A stretch of DNA of 64,000 nt from Blastococcus capsensis (GCF_030165005.1 NZ_JASNNW010000002.1:310001-374000); one strand, 5' to 3'; shown: positions 1 to 9,398, numbered from the stretch's first letter. The notes: generated from the sequence alone by a model not told the origin. Numbers and translations: made by a program.

Positions 1-2
1 GG

Positions 3-947
3 ATCCCGGTCTGCGTGGTTCCCTCCGAGGCGATCGCCGCCGCGGCCACGCCGCCGCCGGCCGGCCCGTCCGAGCTGTCGGGTGCCGGCGCCGCGGGCTT
101 CCTGCAGCCCGGCGACCAGGCGACCGACGGCACCGGCGCGGCGGCCGCGGAGCGGGCCCAGCGACTCCTCACCTCGACGCTCCGGGCGGCGATGTCGGCG
201 GAGAACCTGCTGAACCCGGTGACGCTCACCCGCTTCGTGACCCGCGCGTCGGACGCTCTCACGCTCGACGAGCAGACCACGCTGGGCGACCTGCGCGTGC
301 TCGCGGGGACGCTGGGGGACCTCTCCGGCGACGCGGTGCAGCGGGCCGGGTTGCCGGTCGAGCAGGTCGGCTACGTCCCGGCCGGCACGGATCAGGCCTA
401 CGTCCTCCTCGACGGGATGGCGACGCGGGCGCTGTTCGACGAGGTCATCGACGGTGCCCGGCTCCCCGCCGAGGTGCTCGAGGCGCAGCGTGCGGCCCAG
501 ACGGCCGCTCCCGAGGCCGCCGTCGTCCCCGAGGCCGCTCCCGAGCCCCCACCGGGGCCCGAGCCGCTCACCGCCCCGCCCGCCGGCATCACCGTCGATG
601 TGCTGAACGGCACCGGCACCACCGGCCTGGCGGCGACCGTCGCCGATGCCCTCCGCGGAGCGGGATTCGGCGTGGGCACCGTGGGCAACGAGCCGGGCGC
701 GGTCACCGGGAGCGTGGTGCGCTACGGTGCCGGGGCGCTCGAGCAGGCCCGCACCGTGGCTGCTGCCGTCCCGGGTGCGGTCCTCCAGCCCGACGATTCC
801 CTCGGGACGACCGTGCAGCTGGTGATCGGCCCCGGCTACACCAGCGTCGTCCCGGTGGAGATCGGGGTCCCCGCCGCCGCCGAGCAGCCGGCCGTGGAGA
901 CGGCGGCGGCCGCCCCGGAACCCGAGGCGGCCGCCGTTCGCTGCTGA
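3..947 (+). CDS. LCP-family (LytR-CpsA-Psr) protein with LytR_C tail, 5' truncated
   Basis: The reading frame is open from the first bases of the window, so this is the C-terminal part of a larger gene; the first GTG at position 15 is not the real start. The visible part begins in the end of an LCP catalytic domain. It continues through an Ala/Pro-rich linker (about residues 155-195 of the fragment) into a LytR C-terminal domain that starts around ITVDVLNGTGTTGLA. LCP proteins attach undecaprenyl-linked glycopolymers to peptidoglycan on the outer face of the membrane. The membrane anchor and catalytic arginines lie upstream of the window. The gene ends convergently with pstB. Family assignment is fairly sure; the exact member cannot be told. 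Confidence 0.75.
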   Translation: MPVCVVPSEAIAAAATPPPAGPSELSGAGAAGFLQPGDQATDGTGAAAAERAQRLLTSTLRAAMSAENLLNPVTLTRFVTRASDALTLDEQTTLGDLRVLAGTLGDLSGDAVQRAGLPVEQVGYVPAGTDQAYVLLDGMATRALFDEVIDGARLPAEVLEAQRAAQTAAPEAAVVPEAAPEPPPGPEPLTAPPAGITVDVLNGTGTTGLAATVADALRGAGFGVGTVGNEPGAVTGSVVRYGAGALEQARTVAAAVPGAVLQPDDSLGTTVQLVIGPGYTSVVPVEIGVPAAAEQPAVETAAAAPEPEAAAVRC

Positions 948-948
948 T

Positions 949-1003
949 GGCCCCGTCCAGAGGCTCGCGCCGAGCGGAGCGAGGTGTGAGGAGGACGGGG
1001 TCC
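949..1003. terminator. Bidirectional hairpin/dispersed repeat between LCP gene and pstB
   Basis: GGCCCCGTCC at the left pairs with GGACGGGGTCC at the right across an internal part rich in GAGGCTCGC-like sequence. It sits exactly between two convergent stop codons. Related elements occur at 30607, 43906, 51111 and 59096, so it is one copy of a dispersed family that probably ends transcription from both sides. There is no long T tract, as is usual for high-GC actinobacteria. Confidence 0.6.
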
Positions 1004-1007
1004 TTTC

Positions 1008-1787
1008 TCAGCCGAAGCGGCCGGAGATGTAGTCCTCGGTCGCCTTCTCGTCGGGGTTGCTGAAGATCTTCTCGGTCGGGTTGAACTCGATCAGCCGGCC
1101 GGGCTGGCCCACGCCGTTGAGGTTGAAGAACCCGGTGGACTCGCTCACCCGCGCGGCCTGCTGCATGTTGTGCGTGACGATGACGATGGTGAACCGCTCC
1201 TTGAGCTCGGTCATCAGGTCCTCGATCGCCAGGGTCGAGATGGGGTCGAGTGCGGAGCACGGCTCGTCCATCAGGAGGACGTCGGGCTCGACGGCGATCG
1301 CGCGGGCGATGCACAGGCGCTGCTGCTGACCGCCGGAGAGGCTCGACCCCGGCCGGTCGAGTCGGTCCTTGACCTCGTTCCAGAGGTTGGCCCCCCGCAG
1401 GGACCGCTCCACGAGATCGTCGAGATCGGCCTTCTTCGTCTGCTTGTTGTTCAGCCGCAGGCCCGCCGCGACGTTGTCGTAGATCGACATGGTCGGGAAC
1501 GGGTTGGGCCGCTGGAAGACCATGCCGATCTGCCGCCGGACGTCGACCGGGTCGACGTCGGCGCTGTAGAGGTCCTGGCCGTCCATGACGACCTTGCCCT
1601 CCACGCGTGCTCCGGGCAGCACCTCGTGCATCCGGTTGATCGAGCGCAGGAAGGTCGACTTCCCGCAGCCCGACGGCCCGATCAGTGCGGTCACGCTACG
1701 TGGTTCGATGGAGACGGTGACGCCCTGTACGGCCAGGAACTTGCCGTAGTAGATGTCGAGGTCGGAGACGTCGATGCGCTTGGCCAC
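1008..1787 (-). CDS. pstB: Phosphate ABC transporter ATP-binding protein PstB
   Basis: This is the ATPase that powers high-affinity phosphate uptake by the PstSCAB complex at the inner face of the membrane. Walker A is GPSGCGKST (about residues 37-45). The ABC signature is LSGGQQQR and Walker B with the following loop is [12 protein letters not shown]. The length of 259 residues is normal for PstB. The GTG start at 1787 follows a GGAGGA ribosome-binding site; the open frame continues upstream but only as a shadow of pstA. It is the last gene of the pstS-pstC-pstA-pstB operon and lies 23 bases after pstA. M. tuberculosis has the paralogue phoT near glnR and mshD, as here. Confidence 0.97.
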   Translation of the reverse strand: MAKRIDVSDLDIYYGKFLAVQGVTVSIEPRSVTALIGPSGCGKSTFLRSINRMHEVLPGARVEGKVVMDGQDLYSADVDPVDVRRQIGMVFQRPNPFPTMSIYDNVAAGLRLNNKQTKKADLDDLVERSLRGANLWNEVKDRLDRPGSSLSGGQQQRLCIARAIAVEPDVLLMDEPCSALDPISTLAIEDLMTELKERFTIVIVTHNMQQAARVSESTGFFNLNGVGQPGRLIEFNPTEKIFSNPDEKATEDYISGRFG

Positions 1788-1810
1788 GAGGGTTCCTCCG
1801 GATCGTCCGG

Positions 1811-2893
1811 TCAGCGACCGGTCTTGGGGGCGAAGAAGCGACTGATCACGCGGGCGACGACGTTGAGACCCATGACCAGGATGATGAGGATGAGCGCCGC
1901 CGTCCAGGCCCGGTCGATCGCGAACTCCGGCGGCACGCCCGGCTGGGTCAGCTGGTAGTAGGCGTAGACCGGCAGCGTGGCCATGCGCCCGTCGAACGGG
2001 TTGAAGTTCGTGGCGTTGGTGATGCCGACCGTGATCAGGAGCGGGGCCGTCTCCCCGACGACGCGTGCGATCGCCAGGGTCACGCCGGTGCCCAGACCGG
2101 CGATCGCCGTCGGCAGAACGACCTTGACGATCGTCCGCCACTTCGGCACGCCGAGGGCGTAGCTGGCCTCCCGGAGCTCGTTCGGTACGAGCTTGAGCAC
2201 CTCTTCGGCCGACCGCACGACCACCGGGATCATGAGGACCGACAGCGCGACAGCACCCATGATGCCCAGCCGGATGCCCGGTCCGAACAGCAGCACGAAC
2301 AGCGCATAGGCGAAGAGGCCGGCGACGATCGACGGGATGCCGGTCATGACGTCGACGAAGAAGGTGATCGCGCGCTTGAGCCGGCCTTGGGCGTACTCGA
2401 CCAGGTAGATGGCGGTCATGAGGCCGACCGGCACGGAGATGAGCGCTGTCAGCCCGGTGATGATCAACGTGCCCATGAGGGCGTGGTAAGCGCCGCCGCC
2501 CTCGCCGACGATTCCCTGCAGGGACGCGCTGAAGAACTCGGCGTCCAGCCGCTCGATACCGCGCCCGACCACCTCCCACACGAGAGCGGCCAGCGGCACC
2601 ATGGCGATACCGAAGGCGCTGGTGACGATCGCGGTGACCAGTCGGTCGGTGGCCTGACGCCGACCCTCGGCCCGCCGGGAAGCCACGTACAGGACGAGCG
2701 TGCCGAGCACGGCGGCGTAGATCACGAACAGGACAACGGTGGAGTCGGTCAGCCAGCTGAGCAGCGCGGCGATCGCCGTCCCGCAAGCGAAGGCAGCCAG
2801 CTGCCCCCAGCGAGGGAGCCTGCCTGCCACCCGATCCTGCGGCGGGGTGACGGCGGAGGCCCCGGAGGTGGGGATGGGTGTCTGGACGCTCAT
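1811..2893 (-). CDS. pstA: Phosphate ABC transporter permease PstA
   Basis: This is one of the two membrane permeases of the PstSCAB phosphate importer. It has an N-terminal tail of about 30 residues, then several hydrophobic helices, and the inner-membrane permease (EAA-like) loop in the segment around [17 protein letters not shown]. The length is 360 residues. The ATG start (MSVQTPIP) shares one base with the pstC stop codon (TGATG), so translation is probably coupled. The longer open frame upstream of this start is only the shadow of pstC. Confidence 0.96.
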   Translation of the reverse strand: MSVQTPIPTSGASAVTPPQDRVAGRLPRWGQLAAFACGTAIAALLSWLTDSTVVLFVIYAAVLGTLVLYVASRRAEGRRQATDRLVTAIVTSAFGIAMVPLAALVWEVVGRGIERLDAEFFSASLQGIVGEGGGAYHALMGTLIITGLTALISVPVGLMTAIYLVEYAQGRLKRAITFFVDVMTGIPSIVAGLFAYALFVLLFGPGIRLGIMGAVALSVLMIPVVVRSAEEVLKLVPNELREASYALGVPKWRTIVKVVLPTAIAGLGTGVTLAIARVVGETAPLLITVGITNATNFNPFDGRMATLPVYAYYQLTQPGVPPEFAIDRAWTAALILIILVMGLNVVARVISRFFAPKTGR

Positions 2894-3843
2894 CAGTTGG
2901 CTCCGGAGAAGTCGGCCCGGCGGTTGACCACCCAGCGCGCCAGCATGTTGACCGCGAGCGTGATCACGAACAGTGCGAGACCGCTGGCGATGAGGGTGTT
3001 GACGTCGAGGCCGGTGGACTCGGGGAACTCCAGGGCGACGTTGGCCGCGATGGTCCCCGGGTTGGCGCTGCTGATCAGGTTGAGAGTGATGCCGCCGGAG
3101 ACGGACAGGACCAGGGCGACCGCCATGGTCTCGCCCAGGGCTCGGCCGAGACCCAGCATCGAACCGCCGATGATGCCGCTCTTGCCGTAGGGGATGACGG
3201 CCATCCTGATCATCTCCCACCGGGTGGCTCCGAGAGCGAGCGCGGCCTCCTTGTGCAACGTCGGCACCTGGAGGAAGACCTCGCGAGAGATGGCGCTGAT
3301 GATCGGCAGGATCATGATCGCCAGGACGAGGCCGACGGTGAGCATCGTGCGGCCGGTCGAGGACGTCGGGCCGGCGAAGAACGGGATGAACCCGAGGTTT
3401 TCCTCGAGCCACCGGAACAACGGGACGAGCTTGGGCGCCAGCCAGTAGACGCCCCAGAAGCCGTACACGATGCTGGGGATCGCGGCGAGCAGGTCCACCA
3501 CGTAGCCGAGGCCCGCCGCCACCCGGCGGGGTGCGTAGTGGGTGATGAACAGCGCGATCGCCACGGCCAGCGGGGTGGCGACCACCAGCGCTATCGCGGC
3601 TGAGAGCAGGGTGCCGAACAGCAGTGGCGCGATGTAGCCGACCAGTCCCTCACCACCGGGAATCTCCCCGCTGGGAGCGGTCACGGCGGGAACCGCTTCC
3701 ACGACCAGGAAGGCGGCCACCCCGGCGAGGACGACCAGGATGGAGATGCCGGCGGCCTTGGCGGTGCCGGCGAAGATGCGGTCTCCGGGCCGGCGAAGTG
3801 GCCTGCTGGTGCTCTGGTCGGACGGCGTCCGGGTGGCTGTCAC
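2893..3843 (-). CDS. pstC: Phosphate ABC transporter permease PstC
   Basis: This is the second permease of the phosphate importer. It has six or so hydrophobic helices and the permease coupling loop around [17 protein letters not shown] chose the GTG at 3843 (reading [10 protein letters not shown]) because a GGAG box lies about seven bases before it. A GTG at 3882 would add 13 residues but has only a very close GGAA before it. The length is 316 residues from the chosen start. It overlaps pstA by one base and follows pstS by about 135 bases, so one transcript is likely. Confidence 0.93.
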   Translation of the reverse strand: MTATRTPSDQSTSRPLRRPGDRIFAGTAKAAGISILVVLAGVAAFLVVEAVPAVTAPSGEIPGGEGLVGYIAPLLFGTLLSAAIALVVATPLAVAIALFITHYAPRRVAAGLGYVVDLLAAIPSIVYGFWGVYWLAPKLVPLFRWLEENLGFIPFFAGPTSSTGRTMLTVGLVLAIMILPIISAISREVFLQVPTLHKEAALALGATRWEMIRMAVIPYGKSGIIGGSMLGLGRALGETMAVALVLSVSGGITLNLISSANPGTIAANVALEFPESTGLDVNTLIASGLALFVITLAVNMLARWVVNRRADFSGAN

Positions 3844-3978
3844 CGCTGCTCCGTGGGGTCTGGTCCGGGGTTGCTGGGGCACTTCCTACCCGTCGCCGGG
3901 CGGCGCAGCGGCCCGGGGCGTCGGATGACGTCCCGGGCCGCTGCCCAGTGGTGCACGATCACACCGGAGGAAATCAGA

Positions 3979-5094
3979 TCACTCCGCGCCGGAAATCGCC
4001 TCGATGGCCGACAGGGACTGCTCGCGCAGGGCGTCGGAGATCGGCGCGGAGCCGGCCGCCTCCGCCGCCGCCTGCTGGCCCTCCTCGCTCACGACGAAGG
4101 ACATGAAGTCCTTCGCCAGGTCAGCCGTCTCCTGGCTGTCGTAGGTCAGGCAACCGACGAGGTAGCTGACCTGGACGATCGGGTAGTTGCCCGACTCGGT
4201 GGTGTCGCGGCGGATGTCCAGGGCGAAGTCGTACTCGCCCCGGCCCTCCACCTGCTGGGAGTTGTCGACAACCGCGGCCGCGGCCTCCGGCGTCGGGGCG
4301 ACGTACTCCCCGCCGACACCGATGTTGGCCAGGCCGAGGTCGCCGGCCTGGCTCGGGTCGGCGTAGCCGATGGCGCCCTCACCAGCGCCGACCGCGTTGA
4401 CCACGCCCGACGTGCCCTGAGCGGCCTCGCCACCGGGCACGGGCCAGTCACCGCTGACCTCGTAGGTCCAGACATCCGGCGCGACCGCGGCCAGGTACTC
4501 GACGAAGTTCTCCGTGGTACCCGACTCGTCGGAGCGGTTCACCGGGGTGATCGGCAGGTCGGGCAGCGTGGTGCCCGGGTTGTCCGCGGCGATCGCCGGA
4601 TCGTTCCAGTTGGTGATCTGCTGGCTGAAGATGCGCGCGAGCGTTTCGGGCGACAGGTTCAGCTCGTCGACGCCCGGCAGGTTGTAGACGACCCCGATCG
4701 GGGCGATGTAGTTCACCAGTTCGACGATCTCGCCGTCGCCGGCGCACTGCTGCTGGGCCGCGGCCAGTTCTTCCTCGTCCAGGTAGGCATCGGTGCCGGC
4801 GAAGTCGGTGCCGCCTGCGACGAACTGCTCGCGGCCGCCACCGGACCCGACCGGGTCGTAGTTCACCGTCACGTCCGGCTGCAGCGAGTTGTACTGCGCG
4901 GCCCATGCCTGCATGGCCGCCTGCTGAGCGCTGGATCCTGCGCCGACGAGAGTGCCGCTGAGCTGGTCCTCCGCGGCACCCGCGGCGTTGCCGGAGTCGG
5001 ACTCGTTGGAGGCGCCGCACGCGCTGAGCGCGAGGGTGCCGGCGAGCGCCACGGACAGCGTGGTGGCGCGGCTCTTGGTGCTGAGCTTCAACAC
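3979..5094 (-). CDS. pstS: Phosphate-binding lipoprotein PstS
   Basis: This is the surface phosphate receptor that feeds the PstCAB permease. The signal peptide ends in the lipobox LSAC, with Cys26 as the lipidation site, followed by an Asn/Ser/Ala-rich linker. Phosphate-binding loops typical of PstS are visible: GAGSSAQQ near residue 52, the GTDFAGTD loop, and NRSDESGTTENF. It has 371 residues and a GTG start preceded by GAGAGG. It is the first gene of the pst operon. A PHO box and a -10 element lie upstream, so induction under phosphate starvation by the RegX3 regulator encoded at 43.2 kb is expected. Confidence 0.97.
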   Translation of the reverse strand: MLKLSTKSRATTLSVALAGTLALSACGASNESDSGNAAGAAEDQLSGTLVGAGSSAQQAAMQAWAAQYNSLQPDVTVNYDPVGSGGGREQFVAGGTDFAGTDAYLDEEELAAAQQQCAGDGEIVELVNYIAPIGVVYNLPGVDELNLSPETLARIFSQQITNWNDPAIAADNPGTTLPDLPITPVNRSDESGTTENFVEYLAAVAPDVWTYEVSGDWPVPGGEAAQGTSGVVNAVGAGEGAIGYADPSQAGDLGLANIGVGGEYVAPTPEAAAAVVDNSQQVEGRGEYDFALDIRRDTTESGNYPIVQVSYLVGCLTYDSQETADLAKDFMSFVVSEEGQQAAAEAAGSAPISDALREQSLSAIEAISGAE

Positions 5095-5151
5095 AGTGCC
5101 TCTCGACAGTGCCCGGACCAGTTCCGGGCCTTCTTTGGACCGACGAGAGCG

Positions 5152-5206
5152 AAACTAGAGAGCGCGAGTGGCCGATCGCCCGATGCCCGGTGAACGGACG
5201 GTGAAC
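5152..5206 (-). promoter_or_regulatory. PHO box and promoter of the pst operon
   Basis: Read on the minus strand, two adjacent 11-base units, GTTCACCGTCC (5206-5196) and GTTCACCGGGC (5195-5185), form a near-perfect direct repeat of the type bound by the actinobacterial PhoP/RegX3 regulators. A less similar unit precedes them. A -10-like TAGTTT lies at 5157-5152, leaving 27 bases between the box and the -10. That places the box just upstream of the -35 region, as expected for an activator site. Confidence 0.85.
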
Positions 5207-5279
5207 GCGCGCTGAGGGCTTGCGCACAGGGGTGGGACGCGTCACATCCTGCCCGTGGACGTCGGCCTGCCAATCCTCC

Positions 5280-5295
5280 GTAACGGTCGGGTAAC
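5280..5295 (+). promoter_or_regulatory. Candidate GlnR-type box between pst and phoX
   Basis: GTAAC (5280-5284), six bases, then GTAAC (5291-5295) gives the gTnAc-N6-gnAAc pattern described for GlnR sites. The rest of the 507-base gap between pstS and phoX shows a single GGTGAAC half-site at 5348-5354, the two PHO boxes, and no gene. Because GlnR is encoded at 12.2 kb and PhoP/GlnR cross-talk is known in Streptomyces, the site is plausible, but a 16-base match could arise by chance. Confidence 0.35.
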
Positions 5296-5490
5296 GGTCA
5301 AGCTGGTTGTTGTCCCTGCGGGCGGCGTTCTGCTCGGAGGCGGTCTGGGTGAACGCGTCGGCGGCGGCCCACCGAGGATCCCGTTCCCGTCACCTTCCGC
5401 GCCCCGGACGGAATCGCCGGGGAGCTGCAGGTGCCGGCCGGGGGCACCGTGACCACGGCCGGCTGAGCGGTGCCGGAGGTACCCGGCGTC

Positions 5491-5567
5491 GGTGAACGAC
5501 GGGTGCACGAGGGGTCGCCGAGCGTTCCCTCTCCCGTCGCCGGGGAGTCGATTCGTCGACCTAGCGT
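5491..5567 (+). promoter_or_regulatory. PHO box and promoter of phoX
   Basis: Two adjacent 11-base units, GGTGAACGACG (5491-5501) and GGTGCACGAGG (5502-5512), match the PHO-box repeat in the opposite orientation to the pst box. A -10-like TAGCGT lies at 5562-5567, 49 bases further on. The likely transcript start is about 30 bases before the phoX ribosome-binding site. Confidence 0.7.
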
Positions 5568-5602
5568 CACTGGCGCCACCGTTCTCCCAGCAAGGAGCAT
5601 TG

Positions 5603-7537
5603 ATGTCCCTGTCGGTCCCCCCCGCTGTCCAGGACGACGAGTTCGATCCGGACGACTACTCGTCCAACCCCTCCGGCGCCACGACGTTCGCCGAGATCGT
5701 CCAGGCCCGGTTCTCCCGCCGGTCCGCGCTGGCCGGCGGCATGCTGGCGGCCGCCGGGTTCCTGACCACCAGCGTCCTCGGCGCTCCGCCCGCCCTGGCG
5801 GAGGGCCCGCGCGGGCGCGGGCCCTCCGCCGGTGCCGCGCCCCTGCTGGGCTTCGAGCCGGTCCCGCTCGGCTTCGGCGACGACGTCGTCGTTCCGTGCG
5901 GCTACACGGCCAAGCCCTTCATCCCCTGGGGCACCCCCATCCTCGGCAGCTACCCCGAGTTCCGGCCGGGTGGCAACACCGCCGAGGAGCAGGAGCAGCA
6001 GATCGGCATGCACCACGACGGGATGTCGTTCTACCCCGTCGGCCCGCCGCGCGTCGCCAACGACCACGGCGTCCTCGTGCTCAACCACGAGTACACCGAC
6101 GAGCAGTACCTGCACGATGCCAGCGGGGTGCGCCCGGTCCCGGAGTCCTACACCCTGGAGATGGTGCGCAGGTCACAGGCCGCGCACGGGGTCAGCGTCG
6201 TGGAGATCCAGCGCGGCGCGGACGGGCAGTGGACGGTCGTGAAGTCCTCACGCAACCGGCGGATCACCGCGAACACCCCGATGCGGTTCGCCGGTCCGGC
6301 CGCCGGTGACGAATTGGTGCGGACGCAGGCCGACCCGGCCGGCGCCGACCCGATCGGCACGATCAACAACTGCGGCAACGGCGACACCTTCTGGAACACC
6401 TACCTCACCTGCGAGGAGAACTTCAACGGCTACTTCCGGGTCGACGAGGGCCAGTACCGGCCCGAGGACGACGAGCTGCTGAAGCGCTACGGAGTCGGCG
6501 GCGACCGCTACAACTGGGCGCGCCAGGACGAGCGGTTCGTGGTCACGCCGGAGGACGCCAACGAGCCGAACCGGTTCGGCTGGGTCGTCGAGATCGACCC
6601 GTTCAGCCCGGCGGCGGCGCCGGTCAAGCGGACCGCGCTCGGCCGGTTCAAGCACGAGGACTGCACCGTCCACGAGACCAAGGGCGGCCGGCTCGCCGTC
6701 TACATGGGCGACGACCAGCGCTTCGAGTACGTCTACAAGTTCGTCAGCGCCGACAACTGGCGGTCCATGCTGGCCCGCGGGCGCAGCCCCCTCGACGAGG
6801 GCACCCTCTACGTCGCGAGGTACCACGCCGACGGCTCCGGCGAGTGGCTGCCGCTGGTCCACGGGCACGGCCCCCTCACCGAGGACAACGGCTTCGCCGA
6901 CCAGGGCGAGGTCCTGGTGAAGACCCGCCTGGCCGCCGACGCCCTCGGTGCCACCCCGATGGACCGGCCGGAGTGGACGGCGGTCGACCCGCGCACCGGG
7001 ACGGTCTACCTGACCCTCACCAACAACACCGAGCGGCTGGACCCGAACGCGGCCAACCCCCGGATCACCAACAAGTGGGGGCACATCGTCCGCTGGGACG
7101 AGGAGGGTGGCGACCACGCCGCCACCCGGTTCACCTGGGACATCTTCCTGCTGGCCGGGCCCGGTGACGGCGTCGACGGGTCGACGATCGAGTCCGAGGA
7201 CGCCTTCGGCTCCCCGGACGGGCTCTTCATCGACCCCGACAGCCGGGTCTGGATCCAGACCGACGGCAGCCAGCCGCTCAAGGCCAACAACCAGATGCTG
7301 GCCGCGGACACCGACCGGGTGGACGCGAACGGCTACCCGGAGCTCCGGCGTTTCCTCACCGGAGTGCTGGGCTGCGAGGTCACGGGCAACGTGCTGACCG
7401 ACGACCAGCGCACGCTGTTCGTCAACATCCAGCACCCCGGCAACGGCAGCACCTGGCCTCGCACGGATGACTTCACGGTGCCGCGGTCGGCGACCGTCGT
7501 CGTCACCAAGGACGACGGCGGGGTCATCGGCAGCTGA
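5603..7537 (+). CDS. phoX: PhoX-family (DUF839) alkaline phosphatase, Tat-exported
   Basis: PhoX enzymes are secreted, iron- and calcium-dependent phosphomonoesterases that release phosphate from organic esters. The 644-residue product has a long N-terminal region with the Tat motif SRR (residues 38-40), a hydrophobic stretch and an ALA cleavage site near residue 66. Family motifs include YLTCEENFNGYF, GRFKHEDCTVHE and SPDGLFIDPDSRVW. The ATG at 5603 follows AAGGAG at a good distance; an upstream in-frame GTG at 5492 falls in the PHO box and is unlikely. Context (pst operon, PHO box, Tat genes downstream) fits phosphate scavenging. Confidence 0.92.
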   Translation: MSLSVPPAVQDDEFDPDDYSSNPSGATTFAEIVQARFSRRSALAGGMLAAAGFLTTSVLGAPPALAEGPRGRGPSAGAAPLLGFEPVPLGFGDDVVVPCGYTAKPFIPWGTPILGSYPEFRPGGNTAEEQEQQIGMHHDGMSFYPVGPPRVANDHGVLVLNHEYTDEQYLHDASGVRPVPESYTLEMVRRSQAAHGVSVVEIQRGADGQWTVVKSSRNRRITANTPMRFAGPAAGDELVRTQADPAGADPIGTINNCGNGDTFWNTYLTCEENFNGYFRVDEGQYRPEDDELLKRYGVGGDRYNWARQDERFVVTPEDANEPNRFGWVVEIDPFSPAAAPVKRTALGRFKHEDCTVHETKGGRLAVYMGDDQRFEYVYKFVSADNWRSMLARGRSPLDEGTLYVARYHADGSGEWLPLVHGHGPLTEDNGFADQGEVLVKTRLAADALGATPMDRPEWTAVDPRTGTVYLTLTNNTERLDPNAANPRITNKWGHIVRWDEEGGDHAATRFTWDIFLLAGPGDGVDGSTIESEDAFGSPDGLFIDPDSRVWIQTDGSQPLKANNQMLAADTDRVDANGYPELRRFLTGVLGCEVTGNVLTDDQRTLFVNIQHPGNGSTWPRTDDFTVPRSATVVVTKDDGGVIGS

Positions 7538-7556
7538 TCGGAGCTACCGACCACTA

Positions 7557-7592
7557 CGGCGCCGTGGCCCCTTTCCGGGGGTCACGGCGCCG
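7557..7592. terminator. Hairpin terminator after phoX
   Basis: CGGCGCCGTG pairs with CACGGCGCCG, extended by CCCC against GGGG with small mismatches, around a short CTTTCC loop. It starts 20 bases after the phoX stop codon and precedes the separately promoted glycerophosphodiesterase gene. Confidence 0.65.
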
Positions 7593-7759
7593 CTGTGCGT
7601 GGGGACCGGTCCTGCGGTGGCAGCTGCTCCGGCCATCTCGCGTCGGGCGAGCCGTCACCCCGACGTCGGCTTCCGGCCCGCGGGGCGTCGTCGGCGGTGG
7701 GTGGGAACCAGGGACGGGCCGACGGCGAAGGTCGCCGTCCGAGCCCGGAGGAGACCACC

Positions 7760-8887
7760 GTGAAGAAATCCTTTCGAGGTCGCACGCTCGGGCTCGCGGC
7801 GGCGCTCGTCGCACCCGCGGTGCTGATCGCGCCGGCGTCGGCTGCTCCCCCCGAGCGGGAACCCGTGCCCGGCGAGGCGCTCGCGGAGGACCTGCTCGTC
7901 ATCGGGCACCGCGGCGCCTCCGGCTACCGACCCGAGCACACGCTGGCCTCATACGAGCTGGCCGCCCGCATGGGTGCCGACTACCTCGAGCCGGACGTGG
8001 TCAGCACCAAGGACGGCGTTCTCGTGGCCCGGCACGAGAACGAGATCGCCGGGACCACGGACGTCGAGCACCGGACCGAGTTCGCCGACCGGAAGGCCAC
8101 CAAGACCATCGACGGCCAGCAGATCACCGGCTGGTTCACCGAGGACTTCACCCTCGCCGAGCTGCGGACGCTGGAGGCCGAGGAGCGGCTGCCCGAGCTG
8201 CGGGAGGAGAACACCCTCTACGACGGCCTGTACCGGGTGCCGACGCTCGACGAGGTGCTCGAGCTGCGGGACCGCCTGTCGAAGGAACTGGGCAGGGAGA
8301 TCGGGGTCTACGTCGAGACCAAGCACCCGACCTACTTCGAGGAGATCGGCCTGTCGCTCGAGGAGCCGCTGCTGGCCGACCTGCGGGAGGCGAAGCTGGA
8401 CCGGAAGAAGTCCCCGGTGTTCATCCAGTCGTTCGAGATCGCCAACCTGCGTGCGCTGGACGAGGCCGGCGTGCAGGTCCCGCTGGTCCAGCTGATGTGG
8501 ATCGAGGGTGCCCCCTACGACCAGCAGGTCTCCGGCGGCACCACGTACCAGGAGATGGCCACCGCCGAGGGGCTCGCGGAGATCGCGGAGTACGCCGACG
8601 GGGTGGGGCCGGAGAAGAGCTTCGTGATCCCGCGGAACGAGGAAGGCGGCCTCGGCGAACCGACGTCGTTCGTGGACGACGCGCACGCGGAAGGGCTGCT
8701 GGTGCATCCGTACACGTTCCGCAACGAGAACGCCTTCCTCCCATCGGCGCTGCGGGAGGGGACGGCGCCCGACGACTACGGGCAGGCCATCCAGGAGCAG
8801 ACGGCGTTCTGGGAGGCCGGCATCGACGGCATGTTCACCGACAACCCTGACACCGGAGTGGTCTCGCGCGACCTGTTCGAGGGCTGA
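7760..8887 (+). CDS. glpQ: Secreted glycerophosphodiester phosphodiesterase (GlpQ-like)
   Basis: The enzyme hydrolyses glycerophosphodiesters to glycerol 3-phosphate and an alcohol, outside the membrane. A 28-residue Sec-type signal peptide ends ASA; there is no twin arginine. The GDPD motif GHRGASGYRPEHT gives His50 and Arg51, EPD gives Glu77 and Asp79, and ARHE gives the second catalytic histidine near residue 93. The fragment VETKHPTYF is typical of the periplasmic subgroup. It has 375 residues with a GTG start after GGAGGAG. I saw no convincing PHO box upstream, although the neighbourhood suggests phosphate-starvation use. Confidence 0.92.
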   Translation: MKKSFRGRTLGLAAALVAPAVLIAPASAAPPEREPVPGEALAEDLLVIGHRGASGYRPEHTLASYELAARMGADYLEPDVVSTKDGVLVARHENEIAGTTDVEHRTEFADRKATKTIDGQQITGWFTEDFTLAELRTLEAEERLPELREENTLYDGLYRVPTLDEVLELRDRLSKELGREIGVYVETKHPTYFEEIGLSLEEPLLADLREAKLDRKKSPVFIQSFEIANLRALDEAGVQVPLVQLMWIEGAPYDQQVSGGTTYQEMATAEGLAEIAEYADGVGPEKSFVIPRNEEGGLGEPTSFVDDAHAEGLLVHPYTFRNENAFLPSALREGTAPDDYGQAIQEQTAFWEAGIDGMFTDNPDTGVVSRDLFEG

Positions 8888-8950
8888 CGGGACGAGAGCG
8901 GCCCGGTCGGCGTCATCCGGCCGGTCCGGCCGTCCCAGTGGGTTCGCCCG

Positions 8951-9028
8951 GCTGAACGCAGGGTGGACGGCGGGTTCACCGGCAGTCCGGTCGCAGGCCA
9001 CCTGTCCGTCGATCGGGTTCCCTAGCGT
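8951..9028 (+). promoter_or_regulatory. Probable PHO box and promoter of the tat cluster
   Basis: Two 11-base units, GCTGAACGCAG (8951-8961) and GGTGGACGGCG (8962-8972), resemble the phoX box, and an inverted GGTTCACC follows at 8973. A -10-like TAGCGT lies at 9023-9028, 50 bases after the box. The phoX promoter has 49 bases between the same elements and the identical -10. The units are weaker matches than at pst and phoX. Confidence 0.5.
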
Positions 9029-9107
9029 TCCATGCGCCGCCCCACCACCGCTCCGCGGCTGGGCGCACCGCCTCCGCCCCGACGACATCCCCGACGAGGA
9101 GCCTCCG

Positions 9108-9383
9108 ATGAACCTCGGACCCATTGAGATCGGCCTGATCCTCCTGGCCGTCCTGCTGCTGTTCGGCTACAAGAAGCTGCCGGACGCGTCGCGCTCGCTG
9201 GGCCGCTCGCTGCGCATCTTCAAGGGCGAGATGAAGGGCATGAAGGACGACGACGCCGCCGGGCAGGCGCCGAACGGCGCTCCGGCGCGGGCCGAGATCC
9301 TGCCCGCGACCGACCCCCGCTCGTACGGGGCCCCTGGTGAGGTGACCCGGACGCCGTCGGCCGGGGCCGACGGCGCTCGCTGA
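9108..9383 (+). CDS. tatA: Sec-independent translocase subunit TatA
   Basis: TatA assembles into the ring or patch that lets folded twin-arginine proteins cross the membrane. The product has 91 residues: a short N-terminus, one membrane helix (about residues 5-20), the hinge GYKKLPD, then an amphipathic helix starting at ASRSLGRSLRIFKGE and a loose tail. The ATG follows GAGGAG at a normal distance. It is first in a tatA-tatC-flavodoxin-tatB cluster and lies 220 bases after the GDPD gene. Confidence 0.93.
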   Translation: MNLGPIEIGLILLAVLLLFGYKKLPDASRSLGRSLRIFKGEMKGMKDDDAAGQAPNGAPARAEILPATDPRSYGAPGEVTRTPSAGADGAR

Positions 9384-9398
9384 GGCCACGGACCTGTC

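Noticed and set aside
1008-2786. A 592-codon open frame on the minus strand covering pstB and more
   Set aside because: Only the last 259 codons encode PstB; the rest is an out-of-frame shadow of pstA with Arg/Pro/Ala-rich low-complexity sequence.
7595-7760. A longer N-terminus for the glycerophosphodiesterase
   Set aside because: The GTG at 7760 has GGAGGAG at the right distance and is followed directly by a signal peptide; the upstream part is Pro/Arg-rich and would hide the signal.
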